Assembly: GCA_003024785.1 (NCBI GenBank)
Contig: PUQB01000185.1
Span: 1-64,000 of the forward strand
From: Selaginella tamariscina
Lineage: Eukaryota > Streptophyta > Lycopodiopsida > Selaginellales > Selaginellaceae
Direction: 5' to 3'
Length of the DNA stretch: 64,000 nucleotides
The position numbers were made by a program, and so were the translations under genes. Positions 51,261 to 63,383 of the stretch are shown here, piece after piece (the stretch's first letter is position 1; each line of letters begins with the position of its first letter). The notes beneath the pieces are model-generated. The model had not been told where the DNA came from and did no database searches. It saw only the letters and a list, made by a program, of their open reading frames with translations.

Positions 51261-51529
51261 TTAAATATTTTTTGTTGTTAATTGCCGACTGAGCCAAAAT
51301 CCTAAATTCTAAGAATATTTAAGAATATTCTAAGAATATTCTGGTAGATTCTTTAGAATATTCTGGGTCCAAAAGCCCGGAAGCCCGAAAGCCCGGAAAG
51401 CCCTCTTTTTGTCGGGACTCTTTAATAAAAGAGCGTGATTCCTTCACCAGTTAGTCATTACGTACCTATGTTATCCCAATTTAATTCGATAGGTAAACTT
51501 TTTTTCATGTGTGTATTTAGCATAACACA

Positions 51530-53970
51530 GAGAACGATGTTCAGGCATTGGAGGCACTATATTTAATACACCAACCTTGGAATAAGTGACTAAAACTGAA
51601 GCTACTTTAGCACGGTTTGAGGAGTGAAACAAGCTGGAACATTCTCAGATTGTGCATTGGAGTGACCCTTTTACAGTGTATCGGAATAGTGTGTGTGTGT
51701 GTGTGAACTCCTTGGGCCATCCTTCGCTAGTTTCCTGCTGAAAAGGTCCTTAAGTGTGCCAAGAACTATATGGATTCACATGTGTGTGCATGTGTTGCGT
51801 TCTATGGTTTGTTGTGTATAAATAGTGCAAGTAAGCCTAATTGGCATAATCAGGACAGATATGTATAATTAGAAATGTACATATGATAACCTTGAGAGAT
51901 TACCACTTTGGTAATAGCTGCTTCTTTGAATTGTTAACACATACTTGATTCATGAGTTTTGATAAACTGCATTAGTTTGTTTTTCAAATTTCACTTTGTA
52001 TTTCCATATAAATTTCCATCGTTTATAATGGCTAGCGTGTGTTTGGTGAATATAAAAAACAATCATTTACACATATCTTGAAGTTTTTCACAACCTTGCC
52101 CTTTTTGTGTGTATTTTAAATATAAAAGTTCACAGATGGCCCCTGAGCCATCATGATGTAAATAAAACACTATCTACACCTTTCATTTCTATACATTCTT
52201 TCTGTGGAAACTGCCTTTGTTGTATTTTGAAAATCTAACCAGGTAAGGATTTGCATCTTGACCGTGTGTCTATAACCTGTGGCATTCATAATACATTTTA
52301 AATTTATTATTATTTAAGATTAATAAAAACAAGCCTGCGGATAAGTGTGGTAACATCACTAAGGTAGACTGGAAGCTGTAAAGCTGCCTCAGGGAGAGAG
52401 CAAGAGGAAACGAGGCGCTTTCTGAGCTTGAAACAAGCACTAGTTACATGTTACATACAGATTATGTAATCTTAATTAAGTTAAAATTAACCATTAATAA
52501 ACTAAAAACACTATGTACATAAATATTTTATTCTAATCAGTTTTAAAATCTTAATCAAAATAAATTGATGAGTTTAACTTAATACTAAGATTGAGCTTTT
52601 TAATTGCTGCAATGAGCTGACACTTGGGGATATGCTTAGTCCTGAAGCCAAGAACTGAAGGTTGCTTGAGATTGCTAATTCAAGTTGAGTCTCTTTATAT
52701 AATTTATATAAATGTGTACGAGTACACCTCTAAGAGAGAGATGTACAATATCTACAAACACAAGTTTTATACAGAGTATACATAAAAACTGACATATACA
52801 CGTTTAATTGGTTTTCATATAAATATGAGACATACCTCCACTGTATATGATAGTGAAGACTATCTACATACGATATCTACAATGCACAATCACATGAAAC
52901 AGGTAAACTCCAGCTTGGAATGCACAAAATGAATATTCACTTGTGCAGACTTTAACGAGTATGAGCTTTCACCTTTGAATACATTTGCCACCAGGTTGGG
53001 TTTCCTCTGTGTGTGTGTGTGTGTGTGTGTGAAGAGAGAGAGAGAGAGAGAGAGAGCCATTGTTCAATGACTGATCTAAATAGACAGTATGGAAAAAATA
53101 CCAAGAATCCTGTGTGTGTGTCTGTGTGATGTTTCTTGAAGAAGCTTTTTAGGTGCAAAAGATATATTCTTAAAACTTCAGATAACTGGATTTTATCAAG
53201 GGACGTAATTGCCCTTAGACCATTAAGAGATATTATATGTTTCTTAAGATATGTCATTTTCTTTTGAGCACGTCTACAAAGCAAAAATGTGATATTCCCT
53301 CATGAGAAATTAATATTATAATGATCAGGTTTTCGTGTTTGCATGGATAAGGTGTCTCTTACTTAGTTATACTTCAAGTATTAATGTTTATTGATGTATT
53401 TACACATTTCATCTGTGTATTTAGAACCTTGGGATAAGTGAAGCTACTTCAGCACTGTTGAGGAGTGAAAACAAGTTGGAGCATTCTCAGATTTTTGCAT
53501 TGGAGTGACCTCTTTACAGTGTATCGGAGTATCGTGAGCGTGTGTGAACTCCTTGAGCCCAATCTTGAGCTAGCATGTCCAACGAGTCTCACGAGCCTGG
53601 CTAGTTTCCTGCTAAATAGCTTCCTTAAGTGCACCAAGTATATGGATTCACATGTGTGGGTGTCTATTGTGTTCTATGGTTTTGACGATTTGGTGTGTTA
53701 TGCATAAATACCAGCCTTTCTACAAGACAAACGGTAATAGAAGCTTTACATAGAGAAGTAGGACATACATATACTTAAAGGTGTAGTTACAAATATATCA
53801 TGACCTGATCGAGAGGATACAGATTAAGTATTACCACTATCTTTTAGTTGGCAATAGCTGCTCCTTTCTATTGTTAACACTCGAGACCATGATTTGATCT
53901 ACGTAGTTTGTGACAGTCATAAACTGCATTACTTTGTTTTCCAGATTTTACAACTTGCTAATACAATGGT
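51530..53970. repeat. Segmental tandem duplication, non-coding
   Basis: Unit 1 (about 51540-52000) and unit 2 (about 53400-53970) share long blocks: gcattggagtgacc, ttacagtgtatcgga, gtgtgaactccttg, tatggattcacatgtg, and later taatagctgcttc/gcaatagctgctcc. No gene is supported in either. The second unit precedes the secreted-peptide gene copy 2. Confidence 0.75.
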
Positions 53971-54631
53971 TAAAATTAAAAAATTGTATACAAGTATGTG
54001 ATGGATAGGCTAGTGCTTGCTTCATGTCCTGGGTGGGACCAAAAATAAAAATATTCTTAATTATTATGCTTATTAACAATAGGTTCATTAACAATAAAAT
54101 CTACTCATTCTGTCATGAATGATGTCTGTGGTAAACTAGAATTATATTGCATATAGTCAAAATATCAAGTTTACAATTTTTCATATGTGTATAAATTCAT
54201 AGTAGGTAGTAGTCTTGGAGACAAGTTGTGAGTCATTAAAACACACTGTCTACAGAGTTGGACTTTTTACTGCATTATGTATATTATACATTGTGATGAA
54301 TGAAGCACCTGTGAGAAACATGTATAAAGTATACATATAGTCAATGAATGAGCGTGACATGCATCTATATTTGCTAGAATTACCTCTGGGCAGTGAAGTG
54401 AATTAAGTACAAAAAGAGGCTTTATATGTGTATATAGCGACATGCACATAACATTTTAACTGGTAACAACAATATAGTAAAGCTGATTGTCAGAATCTCT
54501 TGTGTTTTTAGTAAACATCCGGGCCCATGCATGATGTATGAGTGTGACCAAGCCCAGTGCCCAGTGCATATAAAACAGAGACACGCATCCACATGTATAC
54601 AAGAGAGCTTCAGAAAGTACTACTTCAAACA

Positions 54632-54903
54632 ATGAGTCTGAAATTTGTGCTTGTTGTTCTCATAAGCATTTTGTATATATTGCAAGGTAATATTGTAATT
54701 CATGACTGATTTATATGTCTGATTTTATCATTTTTAACAGGCATCAAGCATGTGGAAAGCATTAGGCCCCGACAGTCATGGTTACCAGCACAGAGTGAGC
54801 TTACATTTTTCTAATATTTGTTTCTAACTCAGATAATCTGTCAGGGTTATGTAGTCCAGCACCACAATGTGTACACAAGTCACGGTGGTCCATAAGCATG
54901 TAA
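54632..54903 (+). CDS. Small secreted two-cysteine peptide, copy 2
   Basis: Exons are 54632-54686, 54741-54794 and 54845-54903, with GT..AG borders and an intact frame of 55 residues. The signal peptide is MSLKFVLVVLISILYILQ; the mature part begins GIKHVESIRPRQ and has CSPAPQC near the C-terminus. Exon lengths and phases match the gene at 38014 (55 nt first exon in both). A TATA-like tgcatataaaacag lies about 60 bp upstream, in a region conserved with copy 1. It is too short for routine gene finders. The function is unknown; a secreted peptide hormone or defence peptide is possible. Confidence 0.65.
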
Positions 54904-56697
54904 AGTGAGCAATTTTTCATTCTATCTTCTTTGATGTTTAATTTATAAAAAATCAAAAGAAACCTCTAGTTCATTTCAGAATGAACTCAGAGTACAAAAT
55001 TGTTAATAAACATCATATTTAATTCTCTTTAGAGCTACTGTTTATATAATGGAACTATCTAAGGTTATATATATAGTCATCTGTTCTTACTTTTAGACAG
55101 TTATGGTTTAAATTGGAAATAACCCATAGCTTCAAGGATATGATCAGTCTGTATTGTGTACATTATTGGTGCTTAAATCTATCAAGTGTTTGGTACATGC
55201 GTACATGTGTATCTCTGCCGCTCCGGTTCATACAATGTTATTTTGTTTCGTATACACTAAACCACAACCTTGAGATAGTCAATCAATGAATGTTTAAGCA
55301 GCACAGCATATGCAAAAATGACTAAACCATATCTCATGAATTGAATTACATTCGTGACAGGTGCTTCTGATATGTTGAAGCTTTATTAACCTGAATTACT
55401 GGTTCCCTGTTTCTATATGATTAAATGAATTTTCACTAGAGCAAAAAGGAGAGTATACCTTGAATCATCTTCTGTAAACTTTCAGATAATATATATGTGA
55501 AAATTCTTTGAAGTTTTTGAGAATCTTGACTGAGTTTCGGACCCATACATGAGGTATAGGTGTGACTGACAAGCCATGAACATGAATGAGCGTGGGCTGT
55601 CCCACGTTACAGTGTATTGGACCTTGAATGTAAGATTTTTAAACTAGTGTGAAATGTTTGGATCTTAAATCAAGTGATTTTAAAACAAATTTATACTATT
55701 AGTATTGAATATTTGTAATCATTTCTAAATGTTCTTCATTAACATAATTGAATTAAGTATTATATAATGTGAGGAGATATCACCAGTATTTAATATATGT
55801 ATACTCATTAATCAGAACTGTTTCTATTTATAAAAAATATAATTTTATTATATAAGAAAAGAAAGGAGTGACATTTTTCGTTTTGAATCCGGATACATCC
55901 AATGGTGAGATGACCCATACACAGATGAATGGAGCATCTATGGGACAGTGGTAGACCTCATATGGATGAGAGTGACATTCATCTCATTGTGAGCTTCTAT
56001 TTGTTAGAGTTACCTGACAAAGTGAATTTTTATTTTCAATGAAGCATAGTAAAAAGTAAAGAAATGTTTTTTGTGTATACGTGGATGTCCACGGCCCATT
56101 GAAAACTGCAAGTACTAGCTCCGTTAGGGAATATAAACCGTTCAATTGTCTGGTTGTTGTCCACGTAGGACAGTCCACACACTACACGGTGGCAAATACA
56201 TGGATGGCCAATATATGAATGTGTTCTACTAGAGATTTTAATACCTATGGTTCTGGAGCCATGATTGAGAATATATCGGGTGTATCATAGCCTATCTGAA
56301 TGTAATAGTCACATGTATTTTTATTTGTATTTGACATGGAGACTGACAAGGAGATGAATATTCGCATATTCTATTAATTTCCACTCATATTTGCCACTTC
56401 ATGTGTTTGTATATACCTCAAAACATCTTATCAAACAAGAACATGGAGTTCGCAACCGTATAAGAACAACCAGAACCTACAATATGGATGACGTCTGAGT
56501 TCTATTGTGACATGGTTTCCAAGAGGTTCCTTTATGAAGCTATTAGTAAATCTCAGGGCCCAACATATATAATGTATATATAAGTTCCACTGTCAGCACA
56601 AAATCAGTGTGTGTGTGTGTGTGTGTGTGTGTGGCACGGGCATTAAGGATAAAAATTTGGACAATGAGTCTTGCAAGTAGTATTGTCGGTGTTTTCC
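54904..56697. other. Spacer with degenerate copies of the peptide-gene upstream region
   Basis: No gene is seen. Two short blocks, at about 55530-55575 (tttcggacccatacatgaggt) and about 56550-56600 (ctcagggcccaacatata), resemble the sequence upstream of the peptide gene at 54632 and suggest decayed further copies. A (GT)n tract lies at 56606-56634. Confidence 0.4.
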
Positions 56698-59600
56698 TTA
56701 AGGGCATAATAGGCTTCCAGCCCTTGGAGAAAACGGTACATATATATATATATATATAATATTTACTTCACCGTAGATACAAGACGTTGAATGTCTTGTA
56801 TCTATATCCCAGCCCAATCTGCATCTGAATAAGCGAGTAACTGCATCTTTTGAGATTCCCTGACCTGTACAATAAGCCAATATTGCGAGTTCCCTTCAAG
56901 TAACGTAAAACCCGTTTACCAGCTTCCAATGCGCCTCTGTTGGACAATGCATATGTCTGCTGAGTAAACTGACAACAAAACTAATGTCTGGACGTTACTG
57001 ATGTTGAGACTGGCTTATAATCCTGTATACCAAATTGCACTAAAAGCCTGTCTATATATGCCTGTTGAGAAAGTTTAATCGTTGATGAGCTCGTATCCCT
57101 GTGTACCTCCATTCCTAAGAGTTGACTAGCTGGTCCAAGGTTAAACATGATAAACCAAGATGAGAGATCACGCTTTACTCTCCTAAGCAGCTCAGCATTG
57201 TTGCAAACTAGTAAACAGTCATTCACACAAAATGACCTTCCACACTCCAAGAGATATAAGTTACAATCAAATTGTAGCTTGCTAAAACCCACACTAAGAA
57301 GAAATGTGTCCATACACTCGTACCATTTTCAAGATGCCTGCTTAAGTCCATACACTGTTTTTGAGCTTACAAACCAATCCTTCATCCTTCACAAAACCTG
57401 GTGGCTATATCCTTGTCCAAGTCTTCATTAAAAATGCTGTTTTCATGTCCATGTGATGAACCTGAAGATTGAACTCTATAGAAAATGCCAATAAGTTCGA
57501 ATGTTAGTCATTTTGACAATTGGTGAGAATGTTTTATCGAAGTCAATACCTGGAATTTGTAAGAGAACCAATCGAGCCTTGTACCTTTTTGATTGTCTGA
57601 TCTGGGTTTAATTGCAAGCGGTACACCCATTTGCATCTTGTAATTGATCTGCCTTCTGGCTTCAGTACAAGATCATATGTCCCGTTACTCTTAAATGAAT
57701 CTAACTCATCCTGCATGGTAGCAATCCACCTGTCTGCATCTGGACAAGAGATGGCTTCTTCATATGTGGTTGGTTCAAAATGATGTAAGCAATACTCTCC
57801 TTAATACTCTTATCTACTGAAAATTCCCTAACAAGTCGTTCTGCCTCTGTGGTCCTTGCACGGGATGACAACCTGGTCATACGAGTTTCCCCATTCTCCA
57901 CGTGTCCAAGCCCACCTGAATCTGTAGGTAAAACTTCCTTTGGATGCCTCAATGATGATGGTGAATGTGGTACAACTGTGTCCAAATGTGGAGTTGAGCT
58001 TGGTCTGCTTCATCTTCCCAATCCCAATCCAAAGGTTCCCAATTATGTGATGGTTTCATATGCTGCTGCTTCTACAATTCAGATTCATCAAAAACAACAT
58101 CTGTGAACACAATGACCTTACGTGTTGTTGGATTGTACAATCTATAACCTTTGGATACATCACCATATGTTCTTCAAGCTCTAAGAACCCCTACTTTCCT
58201 AAGTGCAAAAGCTACAGATCCATACCTCTTAAAGGGTTTCACGCTCTAGTTCCTCTGGAATATTCCTTCTGCATGAAACATGCGGCAAAAGTTCTAAACA
58301 TGTACAGCTGCCCTAACAGCTTCATCCCAGAGGTATCAAGGAAGTCCAAAAGAGATCAGTGCACTCCTTACAGCATTCATGATGGACCTGTTCTTGCACT
58401 CTGAAGTTCCGTTATGTTGAGGTGTGTGTGAACATGAGCTGATTATTTTATCTTGTAATAATCCTTGAACAAGTTTGATGTGTATTCTCCACCAGAGTCT
58501 GAGCGAAGTACTCTCACTTGTCATCCTATCTGATTCTCTGCTTCGTTTACAAACTCCTTGAAGGCTGCAAGAGCTTGAGATTTTATATGCAGAAAGTATA
58601 CCTTTGTTCTTCTGCTGTAGTCATCTATGAATGTGATGAAGTACCGCTTTCCTTGTCTTGACGGTATTCTCATCAGCCCAGACACATCAGAATGAACAAG
58701 ATCCAGAGGTGCCTCTGCACGCTTTGGTGAAGAAGAAAATTGTCGTCGAGTTTGCTTGCCAAGGATGCAATCATGGCAAAGGGTTTTTGCATCCGGGAGT
58801 TCACCCTCAAGTCATCTACAAGTTGTGTTGCTGCATATATCTTAATGTGGAGAAGTTTACATGCATTAACTGTGAATGCCAGAAGTTGGCATTGGCTGTA
58901 TGTAAAATGGTGGGTGTATGATATATTGGTAGTTCATATAAGTCAACTCGTCTGTGCCCCGTGGCTATGGTATGACCTTTAGTGTTTTGGATAGTGCAAT
59001 GGTTTCTAAAGAAGTGGATATTACAAAGTTTAAAAACATAAATAAGATTTTGAATTACTGAGGGAACGTACCAAGCATTTTTTAACAAAAGATATTTATT
59101 TTGATTGACTGGAATTCTAATTGTACCACATACTTTAACAGCCTGCAAACCTCTATTTCTTACACACAGGCTTGACACTCTCTAAAAGACTTGTTGAATT
59201 TACTATATGTCTCTCACTCCTTGAGTCGAGAACAAAGTGAGAATGATTATGGGGCACAGACTGTTTAAGATGAAAATGAACTTACCACTTCTTCATCATG
59301 CATCTCTTCCTCGGTGTCACTAGGAGATGGTGCTGGTGCCTCCTCATCCTCTGCTATTGTCACGAAGTGGAATATGCAGATTTTGAAGTGCCACCGCAAT
59401 TGCCTGTATTGGGCAATCCGCCTTGAAGTGTCCCAACATGTCACAAGCATGACAACGGTCATTTCCACATCCATGTCCTATGCCAGCAAGTTCTCCACGC
59501 CCTTGAGTTGGCCTGGGACACTTGCAAAACACGCCCCCTTTAGGACATGTATAAAAAATAAAAAAAAAATTCACATTTACATTAATTTTCAAGGGTTTTT

Positions 59601-60409
59601 TCCTATAACATATATTAAAAACCCATTCATAAATGTATTTAAATAAAAATATGTTAATTCAGAAATGCATTAACCCTAAAGGGCATTACGTTTAATTTTT
59701 TAATTTTTAATAAGAATTTAGTTTATTTTTTTTAATTTATCTCATTAATTTTTCTTTCGTATATCATCATGGTGTCCTGAATCCTCCTAAATAATATTGG
59801 GCCAACTAGCTGCCATCTCAAGAAGAACTAGTAGTATACAGGGTACGGATAGAAGTTTCATCTGTCATCCCATGATGTTCAAGCTCGCTTTGAAATAGAG
59901 TTTCTGCCTCTTGAAGTGTTAGTGCACTGGACCTCACTGTTGTAGCAATGTGCTCATACTCAGATCTTGAAAAAGCAGAACAGATTGCAATGATCTTATG
60001 AGCCTCTGAGTAGCCAGCTCCACTCCCCTACAGCTTTTGAGAGCGAAAAGAGGCAAACAATCCAAGAATACTATCTCCTAATTGGTACCTAAGATTTGCA
60101 ATTCGCTATTCGATCACGCTAATCTGCATAGTTTGGAGCATCTGATAGTTATTGATCAAGTAAGCATTTGCACATGCAGCAAGATGTCATCACTAAGGCA
60201 GTGATGATTATTCGAGCCCTCTCCATCTTCTCAGCATTCTGAGCAAGCTGTTCGCCTTCCAAGTTCTCCTCTGCTATTTGTGTCAGCGCAAGGGCTTCGT
60301 CCTCATCTAGGACCTCTCCTTCGTGTGCTGCAGCAGCTGCAACTCGAGGAAGACGCAAAGGACCAACTTGGGCATCTCTCTAATGGTGAATATGAAAATT
60401 TGGGGCCAT
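56698..60409 (-). mobile_element. Decayed Ty1/copia retrotransposon
   Basis: In minus-strand order: gag relic from about 60409 (RLPRVAAAAAHEGEV; AFSRSEYEHIATTVRSSAL), CCHC zinc knuckle CHACDMLGHFKADC at about 59450, GAG-pre-integrase (NANFWHSQLMHVN) at about 58880, integrase core with SHTPQHNGTSECKNRSIMNA at about 58400, reverse transcriptase (LLVCNNAELLRRVKRDL; GPASQLLGMEVHRD) at 57310-56990, and the start of RNase H (GWDIDTRHSTS) at about 56790. The integrase-before-RT order defines copia. Stops and frameshifts are frequent, the RNase H is cut short and I see no LTR pair, so it is a relic. Confidence 0.85.
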
Positions 60410-60570
60410 TCTAGTTCAGATAAGTTTAATTTTAGAGTTTTTAATTGGGTTCACAGCAGTCCTGAACTTGATTCCTAATCTAAGCTAGCCTAAACTAGTT
60501 TAAGCTAATTTAACCGAGCTTAGTTATCTTAAGATAACATGAGAAATAAACTAGAGTATAACAGTAGTTC

Positions 60571-62532
60571 TTAAACTTGGCTACTAGAAGGACGATGAAC
60601 AGAAGTGTCCTTGTACGATGGGCAGCAGTACCAAATATTTTCCGCATTTTTATCCTTGCGATGCCATTTTTTGCAAGGCCGTGTTCCCACCATACCAGCA
60701 CAAGGTTGAACTTCCGTCTTCTCCACCTGCTCAGGTTTCCCCAGGTTGAGTAACCTATCAAATTCCTCCAGACATTCGTTCACATCCGCAAGTTTCTTGA
60801 ACAAGACTCCAAGGTTCTTAACTTGGTCCAGATTTACTCCCTCGTATACTTCAGTTCCAATATGGACGTCCGCATCCTCATCGCCATCATCATCACCCGC
60901 ATCTTCTTCGGTGGGTTGCAGTTGCGCATGACAGCACCGACATAGCTCACCAAGTCATTCTGAATCGTCCCAAGCTCCACCTTCTCAGGAGTCACGTAAA
61001 CAAACTGATGCTCGGCTTTCAAGCCCTCTGCCAACCATTTCGGTACAACCTCCTCCTGCCAAACCCTGTGTGACTTCTTTCTTCGCTTGTTCTTCCATTT
61101 GGCAATGGTGATTTGCACCGCCTTGATCGTCAGCACATCACCATCTAGCTTGAGGTACACAACATCCAAGACATTCTCGTTGAAGGCAACAGGTCCCACC
61201 AACACGCCTTGACAAAGCTCTTGATTCGTCAGACCAGCCAGAAGAGCTGCTTCACCACCATGCTCGTAAGTCTTGTAGTGCAGGAATGGTAACGCATCCT
61301 TCCACAGCTTCCCTTGATACCTCATCACAGCTATGACCAAGCCTTCGACATTCCAGCCCGCTCTTGCAGGATTTATGCCCTTCACGCCCCTCAAACAGTC
61401 CATTCGAACAGCGCTTGCCCATTGCATTATGTGCTGATAACTCAGGGAGCTCCGCAATGCGGCATTCTGCTCCATGATGTAGTACTCTGCCTTGGAGCGC
61501 AAGTATGGGCTCAGGAGCCTGAATCTGCCGTTTCCATCCTGATAGAAGCACGTCAAATCCACTGGTCCTTTCAAATGCACACCTCGGACTCCTGTGGTTA
61601 CCATCGTGACAGCAGACCCGAGCTGCTCTTTGGTCGTCTGCATCGCAATGAACCTCTCATTCAGCTTCCATGAATACGATGCATCAGTCCTTTTCATGAA
61701 AAGCTTCCGTTTCCCCTTGACTTCTTCGTAAAACCGCAACAGCCGGGGTATTCCACCAGTAAAACAGTCAAGCGATTGCAGCTGGGCTTCGGAAAGGCTT
61801 GAATGCGCAATCCAGGTCTTGAGCTCGTCCTCGGTGTAAGGACCATCGAAGCTGAATTGTGGAGCCGGCTTGTCACTAGCTTGATAAATCCTGCGCTCTC
61901 TGCTGTTGGTTGATGACAACTTGACAAGGCTGTGATAGTACGCCACCACGTTTTTCAACTCAGCCTCCCTTTTCGGGAACTCTTCAAGACGATCCCAGTC
62001 GTCCACCACGAACAGCAACCGATCCCTTCTGTGAAGCGAACACCAACGGGTCATTTCTTCGACGGTTGTGAGATGAGCCAGAGTTCGGTCACAGTCGGTT
62101 GCCACAAGCAGTGCATGAAGCAATACAGCAGGGCAGCGATGAAACGAGCGCAGATATGTAGACGACCTTGCGCAGCTTCTTGGCAAACATGTAACCAGAC
62201 AGAGTGCATACAGCGGTGCTCTTTCCAGAGCCTTTGGCGCCATCAATCTGCAAGCTGTAAGGCGGCTCCAAACCCTGCATCTTTTCAAGGAGAGCTTTGC
62301 ATTTCTCCCTGCCAATGTACCTGTACTCCCTGGTCGAATCCTCATTGAAACAAGTTGTAGGCTGTAGGAGCGAATGCATCACGGTCGTCCCCCACAAAAT
62401 TCTTCCGGCATAGGGCCATACAAGGCCTCCAGATCCAGCAGCACAGCCTTAGCCTTCGACAATGGCCGCCTCGCCCTCTGTTTCGCGACCTGCGTCACCA
62501 TCCAGCCGCTGCCGCTTTCCCTCACTCGCCAT
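60571..62532 (-). CDS. Crinkler/RHS-type P-loop NTPase plus restriction-endonuclease-fold protein, frameshifted
   Basis: Start is ATG at 62532 (MASEGKRQRLDG). A Walker A motif GAKGSGKS lies at about 62240, a Walker B strand LLFVVDDWDR at about 62000, and FTGGIPRLLRFYEEV at about 61740. The C-terminal nuclease-like domain has LDVVYLKLDGD and VQITIAKW near 61130, the D...QxT pattern of the PD-(D/E)xK-like domains in CR-type effectors. An acidic stretch and a Cys/His-rich end (to 60571) follow. An in-frame TAA at 62451-62449 and frame changes near 62380, 62140 and 60905 interrupt it; introns could explain some but not clearly. CR proteins act in transposons and as nuclear effectors in several eukaryotes. 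In a plant the role is unknown. No intact frame exists here. Confidence 0.65.
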
Positions 62533-63383
62533 AACGCAGCCAAACCCTATAGCGAATATCCTTGAAATCTAAGTCGGCTATTTAACGGTAGGCCCGGTTC
62601 GAATCCTTTTAACAGGAAGAGACCGGTAAAGGTCTGAATCATAGAAAAACTGGTTTACCACATACTTTGGAGTTTCTATTGAGAACCATCATTGGGAATA
62701 TTCCTGAGAATCTTTTCTGAGAATATGCTGCATACTACATGAAGTATATGCGTATTATGTATATGCTTTTATGTATTTCTGTTTTGTATATGCTTTTATG
62801 TATTTCTGTTTTGAATACAATTATCGTTCGAATCCTTTTAACTGTTCTTTCAGACGTCATTTCTGAAAAAGTGCTGCTTGTCAGCATATTCATTACAAAC
62901 GACGCATTTGTAGTTAAAAATCAGAACTTTACAAGCACAATTGTACTGACTTTATCACATGATTTTATCACAGTGATCTGATCAAGGTCCATCAAGGTGT
63001 TTATGTAGAGTCAGCACTCAGCAGACCGGAAACTTGCACCTCCACAGCAGATGATCATCTTCAGGTAACTTGTTTTCGTCAATCACCATAACTCACAAAA
63101 TGTGTCTACTAGCTTTTTTCTATGTTCCTACTGTTGAACCCTACAAGAACAAATCCACTACTAAAGATGATTGAAAAAAAAAAAACAAGTCATGCATCAT
63201 GGTGTATGCTAAATGCAGCAGCATGGGATGCTTGTGCTGTATTGGATAATATAAATCATCTTAACATGGTGTACTGAACAATATCTCCAACAACAATGAT
63301 GGAAGCTGCACACCAAAATTAAACTCATCTAAACTAAACTGAACCAAACTAAACACACTAAACTTAACCAGCATGATCATCGA
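62533..63383. other. 5' flank of the NTPase-nuclease gene
   Basis: No gene is seen. The motif gttcgaatccttttaac occurs twice (62599 and 62826), and a 28-bp unit gtatatgcttttatgtatttctgttttg is repeated in tandem at 62758-62813. An isolated gggaatattcc (62692) and agtcggc (62571) resemble motifs at the ends of Elements 1 and 2, but this is weak. Confidence 0.4.

Larger units (their letters stand above)
41727..51421. mobile_element. Element 2: complete 9.7 kb MULE with SWIM transposase and ParB-methyltransferase gene
   Basis: A perfect 9-bp direct repeat TTAATAAAA flanks the element (41718-41726 and 51422-51430). The termini are imperfect inverted repeats: left AGAGGATTGGCAAAAACCGG, right (reverse) AGAGTCCCGACAAAAAGAGG, both followed by GGCTTT-like sequence. 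Contents are a minus-strand MULE transposase, a palindrome array, a plus-strand ParB/methyltransferase gene and about 2 kb of right-hand sequence with coding-like minus-strand fragments. The intact target duplication suggests a much younger insertion than Element 1. Confidence 0.85.

Noticed and set aside
56698..60409. Intact retrotransposon
   Set aside because: No LTR pair is visible, the RNase H is truncated and stops occur in gag, integrase and reverse transcriptase.
62590..62620. tRNA or tRNA-derived SINE suggested by the B-box-like ggttcgaatcc
   Set aside because: No A box, acceptor stem or anticodon arm can be built upstream; the motif belongs to a short local duplication (also at 62826).
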